Part shown: piece by piece, positions 33,178 through 41,040 of the stretch | How the letters are laid out: the number at the start of each line of letters is the position of its first letter | Numbering within the stretch: position 1 is the stretch's first letter | Assembly (NCBI GenBank): GCA_015075185.1 | Contig: JABTUW010000003.1 | Span: forward strand, 992,001-1,056,000 | DNA length: 64,000 nucleotides | Origin: Anaerolineales bacterium | GTDB taxonomy: Bacteria > Chloroflexota > Anaerolineae > 4572-78 > J111 | Direction: 5' to 3' | Notes under the pieces: generated by a model | The model's input: only the letters and a program-made list of their open reading frames with translations | The model's database searches: none | Told to the model about the DNA's origin: nothing | Made by a program: the position numbers and the translations under genes

Positions 33178-33328
33178 ATTAAGTTAGCAGCATCCTGAGT
33201 AGGGGAGCGCAGCGACCCGTATCGAAGGGTGCTGCGCCATCAGGGAGTCGTCGCCAAACTGCACCCTTCGATACACACTCCACTTCGTTTCGTGCTACTC
33301 AGGATGCAGTTTTCTGGCTTAACTTAAT
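33178..33328. repeat. MITE-like element with ATTAAGTTA ends
   Basis: ATTAAGTTA at 33178-33186 and TAACTTAAT at 33320-33328 bound 151 bases that contain CATCCTGAGTAG and its complement CTACTCAGGATG plus CTTCGATAC words. Its inner words (TCGAAGGGTGCTGC, CACCCTTCGATA) recur in the element at 38015-38160. No coding capacity. Confidence 0.75.
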
Positions 33329-33361
33329 CACATTGACTGGCTACTGACCACTGGCTACTGG

Positions 33362-34069
33362 CTACTGCCCTCTATTCAGAACGTACTTCTCAAATGCCTC
33401 CGCTGTCCAGGGCAGGGCCGGCTTGAGGAAATGCTCGTAGATAGCCTGAGCGTACACCCGGATTTCCTCCTGGGCGTCGGGGGCCATGCGCAGGCTTAGA
33501 AAGTGAAGCAGGTTGTGGGCGTCTACTTTGGCCACCCAGATGTAGTAAACCGAAAAGCCCGACAAGAATAGGCGGGCCTGCTCTTTGGCGACCCCGGCTG
33601 CCAGGGCTTGCTCGTACAAAACAAATCCCTGCTCGTAATGCGCCAAGAGGGCCTGGCTGAGACGCTCGGCTTCAGCCGGGTCAAGCGTTCCCTCGCTGCC
33701 CTGCTTGTTATCCTGCGACTGTTTCCGCCACGTTTCCGGCACGTAAAAATCATTTTCGGTAAAAGGTGTGTACCGACCAGACTGGGCGTTTACATGCCAC
33801 GTTCGATGACGCACCCACTGCCACCAGACCACCAGGGGAGCCTTTACTCGAAACCTGAACTCGACCTGTTCAAAGGGACTGGTATGACGATGGCGCAAAA
33901 GATAGAATAACAACTTTTTATCCGCCTCAGACCCTTTGCTTTCTCCTAAAAATGACACCCGCGCCGCATTGACAATGGCCAGATCATCCCCCATCATGTC
34001 TTGCAGTTCGATCCAACCCTTATCGAGCACTTTGACTTGCTTGCCTAACAATTCATTTTTTTCTGGCAC
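33362..34069 (-). CDS. thyX: FAD-dependent thymidylate synthase
   Basis: 235 residues from GTG 34069, preceded by GGAGGAAATA; a start at 34108 would place the promoter -10 inside the gene. ThyX methylates dUMP using methylene-tetrahydrofolate and FAD. Visible: RHRHTSPFEQVEFRFRVKAP, the ThyX motif at residues 87-100 as RHRTWHVNAQSGRY, and NLLHFLSLRMAPDAQEEIRVYA with the dUMP/FAD-binding Arg. The usual motif is RHRx(T/S)xNExSxRY; here the Ser at the sixth place is His and the Glu after Asn is Ala. Convergent with the isoprenoid operon. Confidence 0.93.
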   Translation of the reverse strand: MPEKNELLGKQVKVLDKGWIELQDMMGDDLAIVNAARVSFLGESKGSEADKKLLFYLLRHRHTSPFEQVEFRFRVKAPLVVWWQWVRHRTWHVNAQSGRYTPFTENDFYVPETWRKQSQDNKQGSEGTLDPAEAERLSQALLAHYEQGFVLYEQALAAGVAKEQARLFLSGFSVYYIWVAKVDAHNLLHFLSLRMAPDAQEEIRVYAQAIYEHFLKPALPWTAEAFEKYVLNRGQ

Positions 34070-34099
34070 TATTTCCTCCCAATTTTTTATTTGCGGCCC

Positions 34100-34129
34100 A
34101 TTATACACGTTAAATCAACGACGCGGCAA
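34100..34129 (-). promoter_or_regulatory. Promoter of thyX
   Basis: On the minus strand TTGCCG (34124-34129) and TATAAT (34100-34105) are 18 bases apart, with the -10 about 30 bases before the thyX GTG. Good sigma-70-type match. Confidence 0.65.
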
Positions 34130-34276
34130 AGCCTGTTGCCGCCTTTCAGCCCATTTTAACAAGGGAACCGATGACAGCGGAGCGGTGTAAATATTGTAAA
34201 TGAACCTCTCCGGAGAGGCTCGCGTGAGCAAATCTAACTGGGTCAGTCGTCAGTTGTCCGTGGACAGTGACTCCCA

Positions 34277-34870
34277 ATGAGTGAACTACAACAGACAACA
34301 GACAACGGACAGCCAACATTCATTACCCAGGCCCGCCAGGGAGACGCGGGCGCATGGGAAATATTGGTCGGCCAGCAGCAGGAGGCCGTTTTCCGGCTGG
34401 CCTATCTGCTGCTGGGTGACGCCGACGAGGCCAAGGATGTAACCCAGGAGGTGTTTATCCGCGCCTTCCGCTCGCTGCACCGGTTCGACCCGGCGCGGCC
34501 GCTCCGCCCCTGGCTGCTGCGGATTACGACCAATCTTGTCTATAACCGCCGCCGGGCGGTGGGGCGGTACCTGGCTGCTCTGCAACGGCTGGTCCGGCTG
34601 GCCCCGGAGCCGGTGCTGGCCCCCGCGGCGGATGAGGCCCTCCCGCAAGTAGATAGCCACCTGCTGTGGCAGGCGGTGCGCCGCCTGAATTCAACCGACC
34701 AGCAGATTATTTACCTGCGCTATTTTCTGGAGCTGTCGGTGGCGGAGACGGCTGAGGCTGCCGGCATCGCCCCGGGGACGGTCAAATCGCGCCTCAGCCG
34801 CGCCCTGGAACGGCTGCGCCAGGTCGTCGAGCGGGAGTTTCCGAGTCTATGGAAGGAACGTGTCGCATGA
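34277..34870 (+). CDS. ECF RNA polymerase sigma factor (second)
   Basis: 197 residues. Region 2: EAVFRLAYLLLGDADEAKDV then TQEVFIRAFRSLHRFDPARP, LRPWLLRITTNLVYNRRR; region 4: LNSTDQQIIYLRYFLELSVA and ETAEAAGIAPGTVKSRLSRA. Overlaps the next gene by four bases (ATGA), which encodes a membrane anti-sigma-like protein. The first 12 codons (ELQQTTDNGQPTF) come from an ACAGACAACAGACAACGG repeat that also forms an inverted repeat with TCAGTTGTCCGTGGACAGTG just upstream, so the true start may lie a little further in. Confidence 0.92.
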   Translation: MSELQQTTDNGQPTFITQARQGDAGAWEILVGQQQEAVFRLAYLLLGDADEAKDVTQEVFIRAFRSLHRFDPARPLRPWLLRITTNLVYNRRRAVGRYLAALQRLVRLAPEPVLAPAADEALPQVDSHLLWQAVRRLNSTDQQIIYLRYFLELSVAETAEAAGIAPGTVKSRLSRALERLRQVVEREFPSLWKERVA

Positions 34871-36213
34871 GCCAGCGGTTTTTTAGCCGCACCGGCGGCG
34901 CCAATCAAAATGAACAGTGGGAAGCCAGGCTGCAGCAGCTAGCTCGTCGCTTCCCCTATCCCGCCACTCCTGATGTGACGAGCATCGTCAGAGCACAACT
35001 GGCTGAAGGATCGAGACCAAAGCTGGGACTCCCGCCGAGACGGCTGGCCTGGGCTGCCCTGCTGGTTCTGCTTATCCTGGCTGGACTGCTCGCCGTGCCT
35101 CAGGTCCGCGCCGCCCTGGTGGAATATTTGCAAATTGGCGCTGTGCGTATTTTCCTGGTCGAGCCAACGCAAACTCCAACGCCGACTCCGGCGGCAGCAT
35201 CCTTAAAGGAAAGGCCACTCACCCCAACCCCTCGCCCTTCACCGACGCCGTTGCCTTCGTTGCTAGACCTGGCCGGCGCCACGACCCTGGCCCAAGCCCA
35301 GGCTCAGGTTGATTTCCCCATTCGTCTCCCTGCTTACCCGGCCAACCTGGGAGAGCCGGATTGGGTCTTTCTGCAAGATTTCGACGGGCCGCTGGTAGTT
35401 TTGGTCTGGGCCAAACCGGACCAGCCCAATCAAGTCCAGTTTAGTCTTCACATGTTGGGCCCGGGTACGTTTGCGGGCAAAGGTCCACCCGTTACTGTTC
35501 AGGAAACTACCGTTAATGGTCAGCGAGCCTATTGGACTGAAGGGCCTTATTTGTTACAAATTCGACGGAACAACCGGACTGAGAATGACGTGCGGCGCTT
35601 AATTGACGGACACGTGCTCGTCTGGACCGAAGCCGAAATTACTTATCGGCTGGAAACAGATTTATCCCTTGAGGAGGCGGTCAAGATTGCCGAGTCACTG
35701 GCTGTACCGACCGCAATGCTGCCTCTCCTTGAGACGCCGCAGCCCACACCCACACCTCTCGCTTCGGTGCTTGATCTGGCCGGTGAAACGACGCTGGAAG
35801 AAGCTGAACAGCGGGCCGGCTTCCCGGTACGTCTACCAACCTTCCCAGCCGATTTAGGCGAACCGGATCGCGTCTTTTTCCAGGAACTCGGTGGGCCGGT
35901 CGTGGTCTTGGTCTGGCTGGATGATATCCAGCCCGGCCGGGTACGTCTCAGTCTGCATGAATTAGGACCGGGCACATTTGCTGAGAAAGGCAATCCCGGT
36001 GAGGCACAGCAGACAAAGGTCAACGGGCAGCAGGCGCTGTGGGCCGAAGGCCCATATGTGCTGCAATTCCGGCGAGGCAATCGAGTGGATTACGATCTCC
36101 GGCGGCTAGTCGAAGGGCGGGTCTTGATTTGGGTGGAAGGAGACATTACCTACCGCTTGGAAAGCGATCTGTCCCTGCAAGAAGCAGTGCGAGTGGCGGA
36201 ATCGCTCCGATAA
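34867..36213 (+). CDS. Membrane-anchored anti-sigma-like protein with two DUF4367-type domains
   Basis: 448 residues. A short cytoplasmic N-terminus, one membrane helix at ~60-78 (AWAALLVLLILAGLLAVPQV), a Thr/Pro-rich linker (PTQTPTPTP), then two ~150-residue repeats: DLAGATTLAQAQAQVDFPIR ... ITYRLETDLSLEEAVKIAES and DLAGETTLEEAEQRAGFPVR ... ITYRLESDLSLQEAVRVAES. The repeats match the DUF4367 pattern of extracytoplasmic sensor domains. ATG overlaps the sigma stop. No zf-HC2 finger is seen. Inference: it senses an envelope signal and releases the sigma factor. The tandem duplication of the sensor is unusual. Confidence 0.85.
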   Translation: MSQRFFSRTGGANQNEQWEARLQQLARRFPYPATPDVTSIVRAQLAEGSRPKLGLPPRRLAWAALLVLLILAGLLAVPQVRAALVEYLQIGAVRIFLVEPTQTPTPTPAAASLKERPLTPTPRPSPTPLPSLLDLAGATTLAQAQAQVDFPIRLPAYPANLGEPDWVFLQDFDGPLVVLVWAKPDQPNQVQFSLHMLGPGTFAGKGPPVTVQETTVNGQRAYWTEGPYLLQIRRNNRTENDVRRLIDGHVLVWTEAEITYRLETDLSLEEAVKIAESLAVPTAMLPLLETPQPTPTPLASVLDLAGETTLEEAEQRAGFPVRLPTFPADLGEPDRVFFQELGGPVVVLVWLDDIQPGRVRLSLHELGPGTFAEKGNPGEAQQTKVNGQQALWAEGPYVLQFRRGNRVDYDLRRLVEGRVLIWVEGDITYRLESDLSLQEAVRVAESLR

Positions 36214-36894
36214 TTAGGATTGCCGGTGTAAGGAGTCGGCAGTAACGGTTAAGTAGCAAACCAGCAGAAATAGAGCAAACATTAAGCTGACCCCGAACGT
36301 GGCCGTATGTTGGAACGGATTGGTAAATCGAATGAGAATGTCGGTCAAGACGGCTTCGGGGTGGATAAATAAATCCCAGCTATTCCAACCCAGGAAGCGC
36401 CCGATATAAATACCCAGTCCACTCAAACCCATGACACTGACGACAAACAGCCAGCTCAACACAGGTCCAGCAGCGGTTTTGACCAACATCTGCATGGCTC
36501 GCAGGGAAAAAACAGCCAGAAAAAGACCGGTCCAGGCAAAGATTGAGATTAACCCCATATCGTACCACACCGGTACAGGAGGGCGGTGCTGCAAATGTAA
36601 AAAATCAGTCACAATGTAGGGAGCGTTAGGAAAGAAGGCAAGCCAGAGCAGGCCGGGCAGCAATAAATACCCCCAGCGCCGGGATTGGCGCGGGTAGACC
36701 GGGCTTGTCCATAAACTTGTCAGATAAGGGATCCAGGCCAGAAACAGATTCCAGACCAAAAAGAGATACGTCCACTGCCTGCTCAGATAAACCCGGCCCG
36801 CTAAGAGGGTGAAGGCAAACAGCGTAGATAAGACAACAGGATACAGCCCTTGAGACAGGGCCAAACGGTGAAATTGCTTAAAAAGGATTAACAA
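36214..36894 (-). CDS. DUF1361 membrane protein
   Basis: 226 residues from TTG 36894 (GGAGG five bases upstream). Six to seven hydrophobic segments: LYPVVLSTLFAFTLLAG, YLFLVWNLFLAWIPYLTSL, and the signature LLWLAFFPNAPYIVTDFLHL with W-x-D-M-G, then LSGLGIYIGRFLGWNSWDLF. This is the DUF1361 pattern, an integral membrane family of unknown function. Divergent from the cytochrome gene across an intergenic inverted repeat; both may be under one regulator. Confidence 0.9.
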   Translation of the reverse strand: MLILFKQFHRLALSQGLYPVVLSTLFAFTLLAGRVYLSRQWTYLFLVWNLFLAWIPYLTSLWTSPVYPRQSRRWGYLLLPGLLWLAFFPNAPYIVTDFLHLQHRPPVPVWYDMGLISIFAWTGLFLAVFSLRAMQMLVKTAAGPVLSWLFVVSVMGLSGLGIYIGRFLGWNSWDLFIHPEAVLTDILIRFTNPFQHTATFGVSLMFALFLLVCYLTVTADSLHRQS

Positions 36895-36936
36895 GGGAAC
36901 CTCCAAATCTTATTTCTTGGGGTAATCCTGGATCAA

Positions 36937-36972
36937 TGTATAGATAAATCTTATACCTAGATTATCTATACA
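36937..36972. promoter_or_regulatory. Inverted repeat TGTATAGATAA / TTATCTATACA in divergent promoter
   Basis: Perfect 11-bp arms at 36937-36947 and 36962-36972 with a 14-base spacer, in the AT-rich gap between the divergent DUF1361 and cytochrome c genes. The centre-to-centre distance is about 25 bases. A candidate operator; the regulator is not in sight. Confidence 0.5.
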
Positions 36973-37016
36973 GCATTATAACTCATTGTCAAAAATTAGT
37001 AAAGGGGGACACTACC

Positions 37017-37997
37017 ATGTGGCAGAAAGCCTACAAACATTCTCTAGTTGGATTAGTGTTGTTGTTCGGTGTGCTGTTCCTCGGGGTTCCGGCTACTTTA
37101 GCCGGGGGTTGGGCCGTGGTTACACTCGACCAGCTACCTGAGGATGTGGTTGCCGGAAAACCGGTCCAGCTTGGCTTTATGATCCGCCAGCACGGGCGGA
37201 CACCCTGGGTCTACGACCATGTGAAGGTGCATGCCGTTCATATTGAGAGTCAGGAAAAAGTGTTGGTGCAGGCGGAGGCCGAAGGAGCAAAAGGACATTA
37301 TGTGGCTGCACTCAACTTCCCCCAGGCCGGCCTGTGGCGCTGGGGCATCGAGTCGGGCCTCATGCCCGGCCAGCAGCCGATGCCCGACCTAACCGTCCTC
37401 GCCTCTCCCCAGGCGGGCAGCCGGGAAGTCAGCACTTCAAGTGGCGCTCAACAAACTCTGGCGGGTGACAGCCTAGCAGGGGGGTCATTTCCCCTGTCTC
37501 TGGGGGCCGGGCTTACTGGGAGTATCGCTACGGTCGGGACTCTGCTTTTTTGGTGGCGCAAGCGCACACCCCTGGCTCTGGTTTCGCTAACGTTGGCGGC
37601 AGTAATTGGCGTTATCGGGTTTAGTCTGGCGGCCCAGGCCTCGGCTTTCTCCCGCGAGACGCCGAAGCTGCCGGACCAGCCGGCTCTAACAGGCTCGGCG
37701 GAATTGGGGCAGAGGCTATTTGTGGCCAAAGGCTGTATTGTCTGCCACCGGCATGCGGCGGTCGCCGATATACGGCAGAGATTTGGCAGGGAATTTGTGG
37801 ACTTTTGGGTCGGTCCCGATTTACCCACCCTGGTCACTGATCCCAAGATTCTCCACACCTGGCTAAAGGATCCGGCGGCCCTGAAACCCAATACCGATAT
37901 GCCCAACCTGGAATTGAAGGAAGCCGAAATCGAGGCGTTGGTGGCTTTCCTGCTTGCGCCAAAAGAACCGGCCAAAGAGGCCAGCGCCGCCGACTAA
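37017..37997 (+). CDS. Membrane-anchored c-type cytochrome with FixH/YtkA-like N-terminal domain
   Basis: 326 residues. Signal peptide (~1-29, VGLVLLFGVLFLGVPATLAG). Residues ~31-128 form a beta-sandwich like YtkA/FixH (VAGKPVQLGFMIRQHGRTP, AALNFPQAGLWRWGIESG). A membrane helix pair at ~165-210. The C-terminal domain has the heme site Cys240-x-x-Cys243-His244 (GCIVCH) and the likely axial Met295 in NTDMPNLELKEAEIEALVAF. A one-heme cytochrome facing outside, carrying electrons. GGGGGACACTACC precedes the ATG. Monocistronic; followed by a MITE-like element. Confidence 0.88.
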   Translation: MWQKAYKHSLVGLVLLFGVLFLGVPATLAGGWAVVTLDQLPEDVVAGKPVQLGFMIRQHGRTPWVYDHVKVHAVHIESQEKVLVQAEAEGAKGHYVAALNFPQAGLWRWGIESGLMPGQQPMPDLTVLASPQAGSREVSTSSGAQQTLAGDSLAGGSFPLSLGAGLTGSIATVGTLLFWWRKRTPLALVSLTLAAVIGVIGFSLAAQASAFSRETPKLPDQPALTGSAELGQRLFVAKGCIVCHRHAAVADIRQRFGREFVDFWVGPDLPTLVTDPKILHTWLKDPAALKPNTDMPNLELKEAEIEALVAFLLAPKEPAKEASAAD

Positions 37998-38014
37998 TAA
38001 TTCAAGCAGCTACC

Positions 38015-38160
38015 TAACCCAAGTTGCTACTTAGCTGCGAAAAATCACCCTTCGATAAGCCTATGGCACTCAGGATGATTTTTCGCAGCATCCCGAGTAG
38101 TCCTGAGCGAAGCGAAGGGCGTATCGAGGGGTGCTGCTTTGAAGGTAGCAACTTGGGTTA
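38015..38160. repeat. MITE-like element with 16-bp perfect inverted ends
   Basis: TAACCCAAGTTGCTAC at 38015-38030 and GTAGCAACTTGGGTTA at 38145-38160 are perfect inverted ends of a 146-base element. Nested inside, GCTGCGAAAAATCA pairs with TGATTTTTCGCAGC, and CTTCGATA/TATCGAGG words match the element at 33178. No gene inside. A related element is at 20499-20637. Confidence 0.85.
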
Positions 38161-38499
38161 TCTAAGAAGTTTCAGCTCGCCGGTCAGCTTATCAAGCTCG
38201 TTATCGCTGGCAGGGCCAAGCCCGAGGCAAGTGAGCGTGCCTTCCGGGACAACGGTTCTGCCAGCGTCTTTTATTAATCGGGCCGGGATATTTTGCTCCA
38301 GGGCCAGATCATACAGCCTGATCAGGTCGGCTTCGTGGTCAACCTTTAACACAATTTTAGGCATGCCGCTGTTCAACCACGCCTGCTGCACCTCGGTGCT
38401 GGCGGCAACAAACGCGCCTACGGCGGCGTGCGCCACCTGGGCGGCTAATTTTCCCCGTGGTAACTTTAAAGCCTCGTTAACTACCACAACTTGTTTCAT
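38158..38499 (-). CDS. Peptidyl-tRNA hydrolase, PTH2 type
   Basis: 113 residues. KQVVVVNEALKLPRGKLAAQ VAHAAVGAF, IVLKVDHEADLIRLYDLALE, IPARLIKDAGRTVVPEGTLT and CLGLGPASDNELDKLTGELKLL follow the whole PTH2 pattern, with the catalytic Lys/Asp in PRGKLAAQVAHA and KDAGRT. PTH2 frees tRNA from stalled peptidyl-tRNA and is the archaeal/eukaryotic form; bacteria usually rely on PTH1, though scattered bacteria have PTH2. No neighbour suggests a special role. Its stop overlaps the end of the MITE-like element by three bases. Confidence 0.9.
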   Translation of the reverse strand: MKQVVVVNEALKLPRGKLAAQVAHAAVGAFVAASTEVQQAWLNSGMPKIVLKVDHEADLIRLYDLALEQNIPARLIKDAGRTVVPEGTLTCLGLGPASDNELDKLTGELKLLR

Positions 38500-38863
38500 C
38501 TGCCAAGTGGTCAGGTGACTGGTACTTTTCTCTTTCCAACCCAGTGCCAGTCACCTTGAGCCTGAGCAGTTATTCCAAAGTGATTTAAATCACAGCTCTC
38601 CTGTGGCGAAGGGCACAGACAAAGGGTCTGGAAAAGCTTAAGCTGGAGATAGTCCTTTACCCGACATCCTCAACAACTTCCCCAGCACTGTAAAAATTGA
38701 GTAGCTGCTCAAGCGCGAGGCATTTCCCTGGCCGAAATTGCCAAATTTGCTCGTGTTAAAGGTGCATCGCCCCGCTTGGGCTGAGTAGTAACAAAATTGA
38801 AACACCTCAACCGCCGCCCCTCGGCGCTAGCCGGGCGGTTGACGATGCAGAAAGCGAGGACTC
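38500..38863. other. Intergenic with repeats, no gene
   Basis: This 364-base stretch holds the GTGAC/GTCAC hairpin copy 2 (38513-38556) and a hairpin TCAACCGCC/GGCGGTTGA at 38807-38842 just before the next gene. Between them, around 38705-38785, a frame reads ARGISLAEIAKFARVKGA, which could be a worn helix-turn-helix remnant; too little to call. Confidence 0.5.
38513..38556. repeat. GTGAC/GTCAC hairpin element, copy 2
   Basis: AGGTGACTGGTACTT (38513-38527) and AGTGCCAGTCACCT (ending 38556), one mismatch, short loop. Same family as the elements at 20310, 39927, 43589 and 52900. Confidence 0.85.
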
Positions 38864-39148
38864 ATGAGTATCAAGGAGGATATTGAAACTATGTGCAGGT
38901 TAAGCAATACCCAGGAAATATTTTATCAAACCTCGCCCCATATTCCCAAACAGGACGGAATGGGCCAGGAAAACTTTTCTAAAATGAAGGTAGATAACGT
39001 TTTGGAAGTCTGGCTGATGCACCCTGATCTACTACCTAAATTTGAACAGGCGGCGCGGAGTGCGGGCAAAAATCTCGTTGAGTTCGACCTGGAACAATAC
39101 CTGAATTTTCCCAAAACCGGCAAGCAGTACCAGCTCTTCTTCGATTAA
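38864..39148 (+). CDS. Hypothetical 94-residue protein
   Basis: Sequence features: charged start MSIKEDIETMCRLSNTQEIF, a middle KMKVDNVLEVWLMHPDLLPK and the end NFPKTGKQYQLFFD. I recognise no family. It is soluble, without signal peptide. GAGGAC precedes the first ATG by two bases; an internal ATG at 38891 has a good AAGGAGG eleven bases upstream and would give 85 residues. It is convergent with pstB1, ending nine bases from it. The ribosome sites suggest a real gene; function unknown. Confidence 0.5.
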   Translation: MSIKEDIETMCRLSNTQEIFYQTSPHIPKQDGMGQENFSKMKVDNVLEVWLMHPDLLPKFEQAARSAGKNLVEFDLEQYLNFPKTGKQYQLFFD

Positions 39149-39157
39149 CTCTGTCTT

Positions 39158-39913
39158 TCAGCCATAACGCCCGGTGATATAATTCTCTGTTTGTTGTTCC
39201 CGGGGTCTTGTAAAAATTTTACCCGATTTGCCGTACTCCACCAGTTCCCCCAACCAGAAGAAGCCCGTATAATCAGATACCCGCGCCGCTTGTTGCATAC
39301 TGTGGGTTACAATCACAATGGTATACTTCTCTTTCAAGCTGCGCATCAGGTCTTCGACTTTCAGGGTGGCAATAGGGTCCAGCGCCGAGCAAGGTTCATC
39401 CATCAAAATTACCTCTGGCTCTACCGCCACCACGCGGGCAATGCACAGGCGTTGCTGCTGGCCCAGCGAGAGTTCAAGCGCATTCTGCTTGAGGTGATCT
39501 TTTACTTCATCCCATAGCCCCACTCGAACCAGGCTGTCTTCAACGACCCCATCCAGATGGGTCTGGTTTGTCTGGCCCAAGACACGCGGACCAAAAGCCA
39601 CGTTATTATAGATGGACTGCGGAAACGGGTTGGGGCGTTGAAAGACCATACCGACCCGCTGGCGCAGCATCACCACGTCTAATTTGGGATCATAAATATC
39701 CTGCCCGTCGAGCAAGATTTTGCCTTCGGCCCGCGCCCCGGGAATGGTATCGTTCATGCGGTTGAGACAGCGCAAAAAGGTACTTTTGCCGCAGCCAGAA
39801 GGGCCGATTAAAGCCGTGATTTGGCGTTTTTTAATCGGCAGGGTAACATCTTTAAGAGCCTGTTTCTGGCCGTAGTAGAAGTTTAACGATTTAACATCTA
39901 TTTTATTTTTCAC
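39158..39913 (-). CDS. pstB: Phosphate ABC transporter ATPase, first copy
   Basis: 251 residues, normal PstB length. Walker A GPSGCGKST (Lys43), Q-loop VGMVFQRPNPFPQSI (Gln92), Walker B VILMDEPCSALDP, H-loop IVTHSMQQAARVSDYT, and C-terminal ENYITGRYG. The ABC signature reads LSLGQQQR (148-155) where LSGGQ is normal. It energises PstCA for phosphate import. GTG start. It lies divergent from pstSCA, whose own pstB copy has a normal signature but an altered Q-loop, suggesting that the two ATPases work as a heterodimer. Confidence 0.94.
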   Translation of the reverse strand: MKNKIDVKSLNFYYGQKQALKDVTLPIKKRQITALIGPSGCGKSTFLRCLNRMNDTIPGARAEGKILLDGQDIYDPKLDVVMLRQRVGMVFQRPNPFPQSIYNNVAFGPRVLGQTNQTHLDGVVEDSLVRVGLWDEVKDHLKQNALELSLGQQQRLCIARVVAVEPEVILMDEPCSALDPIATLKVEDLMRSLKEKYTIVIVTHSMQQAARVSDYTGFFWLGELVEYGKSGKIFTRPREQQTENYITGRYG

Positions 39914-39926
39914 CTAGAACCTGCTC

Positions 39927-39973
39927 AAGTGATTGGCACTTTTATTCTTCAGCTAACCAGGTGCCGGTCACTT
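39927..39973. repeat. GTGAC/GTCAC hairpin element, copy 3
   Basis: AAGTGATTGGCACTT (39927-39941) and AGGTGCCGGTCACTT (39959-39973) with G-T pairs; the most diverged copy. Located in the divergent pstB1/pstS gap. Confidence 0.75.
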
Positions 39974-40019
39974 TTAACTCCGGCATATAAGTCAAAATTT
40001 TACCATAAGCCTCGCCATC

Positions 40020-40048
40020 TTGCGAAAGGTCGGTGAGGATGTTATAAT
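40020..40048 (+). promoter_or_regulatory. Promoter of the pst operon
   Basis: TTGCGA at 40020-40025 and TATAAT at 40043-40048 with exact 17-base spacing, 27 bases before the pstS TTG. No clear Pho-box direct repeat was recognised upstream. Confidence 0.65.
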
Positions 40049-40074
40049 GCCAGCCGAGACTGAGGGATGAGTAA

Positions 40075-41025
40075 TTGAGCAACGGGGACTCAACCAGGGC
40101 GGTCCACATACCGCGGAAAACCGAAGGGGTAAGGCTGGGTTTCAGCCTGGCCCTTTTTGTTTTTTTAGCAACGCTGCTTTTGAGCTGCCGCAGCGTCCCT
40201 ACCAGTGCTCAGGCAGCCCCGGCCACTTCTGTCGAAACCATTGAAAACAAAGGGTCCGATACCATTGTCAACCTGGCCCTGGCCTGGGCCGAGAGTTACA
40301 TGGCCCAGTATCCCCGCGTGCGAATTTCGGTGACAGGAGGCGGCTCCGGTACCGGGATTGCGGCCTTAATCAACAACACCGTTGATATTGCCAACGCCTC
40401 GCGGGCTATCAAACCCGAAGAGGTGGCCTTAGCCCAGGCCAACGGCATTGAGCCTTATGAAATTACCATCGCTCAAGATGCCATTGCCGTGGTGGTCAAT
40501 CCCGAAAATCCGGTTAGCCAGCTTACCCTCCAACAAATCTCGGCTATTTATACCGGCCAGATCACCAATTGGAAAGAGGTAGGCGGTGAAGACCGGCCCA
40601 TTGTGCTGCTCTCGCGCGAGTCCAACTCCGGGACGTACGTCTTTTTCCTGGAGGAGGTGGTCCGGCAGGGCGACAGCGAGAGCGACCTTCTGTTTTCGCC
40701 CGATACCCTGTTATTACCCTCTTCTGAAGGTATTTCCAGCGAAATCCGCCAGAATCCCAATGCCATTGGCTACGACGGCCTGGGATACGTTACTCCTGAT
40801 CAGAAAACGATAGCTATTGCTGTCGCTCCCGACAGCCCTTACGTTAAACCGAGTATTGCCACTGTCGTTGATGGCAGCTATCCGATTTCGCGGCCCCTCT
40901 TTATATATACCCCTGGCCCACCCACCGGCACGGTTAAAGCCTACCTCGACTGGATTTTGACTGAAGGCCAGCAGCAAGTAAGAGAGCTGGGCTTTGTACC
41001 GCTCCCCAACTCGCAAATGGAGTAA
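40075..41025 (+). CDS. pstS: Phosphate-binding lipoprotein
   Basis: 316 residues. Signal peptide with lipobox LLLSC (Cys ~38), so the protein is anchored outside the membrane. Phosphate-binding motifs: ENKGSDTIVNLALAWAESY, TGGGSGTGIAALINNTVDIA, NASRAIKPEE and LLSRESNSGTYVFFLEEV. Captures phosphate and hands it to PstCA. TTG start with GAGGGA seven bases upstream. First gene of pstS-pstC-pstA-pstB-phoU. High-affinity uptake, expected to be induced under phosphate starvation. Confidence 0.95.
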   Translation: MSNGDSTRAVHIPRKTEGVRLGFSLALFVFLATLLLSCRSVPTSAQAAPATSVETIENKGSDTIVNLALAWAESYMAQYPRVRISVTGGGSGTGIAALINNTVDIANASRAIKPEEVALAQANGIEPYEITIAQDAIAVVVNPENPVSQLTLQQISAIYTGQITNWKEVGGEDRPIVLLSRESNSGTYVFFLEEVVRQGDSESDLLFSPDTLLLPSSEGISSEIRQNPNAIGYDGLGYVTPDQKTIAIAVAPDSPYVKPSIATVVDGSYPISRPLFIYTPGPPTGTVKAYLDWILTEGQQQVRELGFVPLPNSQME

Positions 41026-41040
41026 TGACCCACACCCTTG

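Noticed and set aside
38700..38790. Remnant of a helix-turn-helix gene (ARGISLAEIAKFARVKGA).
   Set aside because: Only about 25 residues, no start, no family identified; not enough to annotate.
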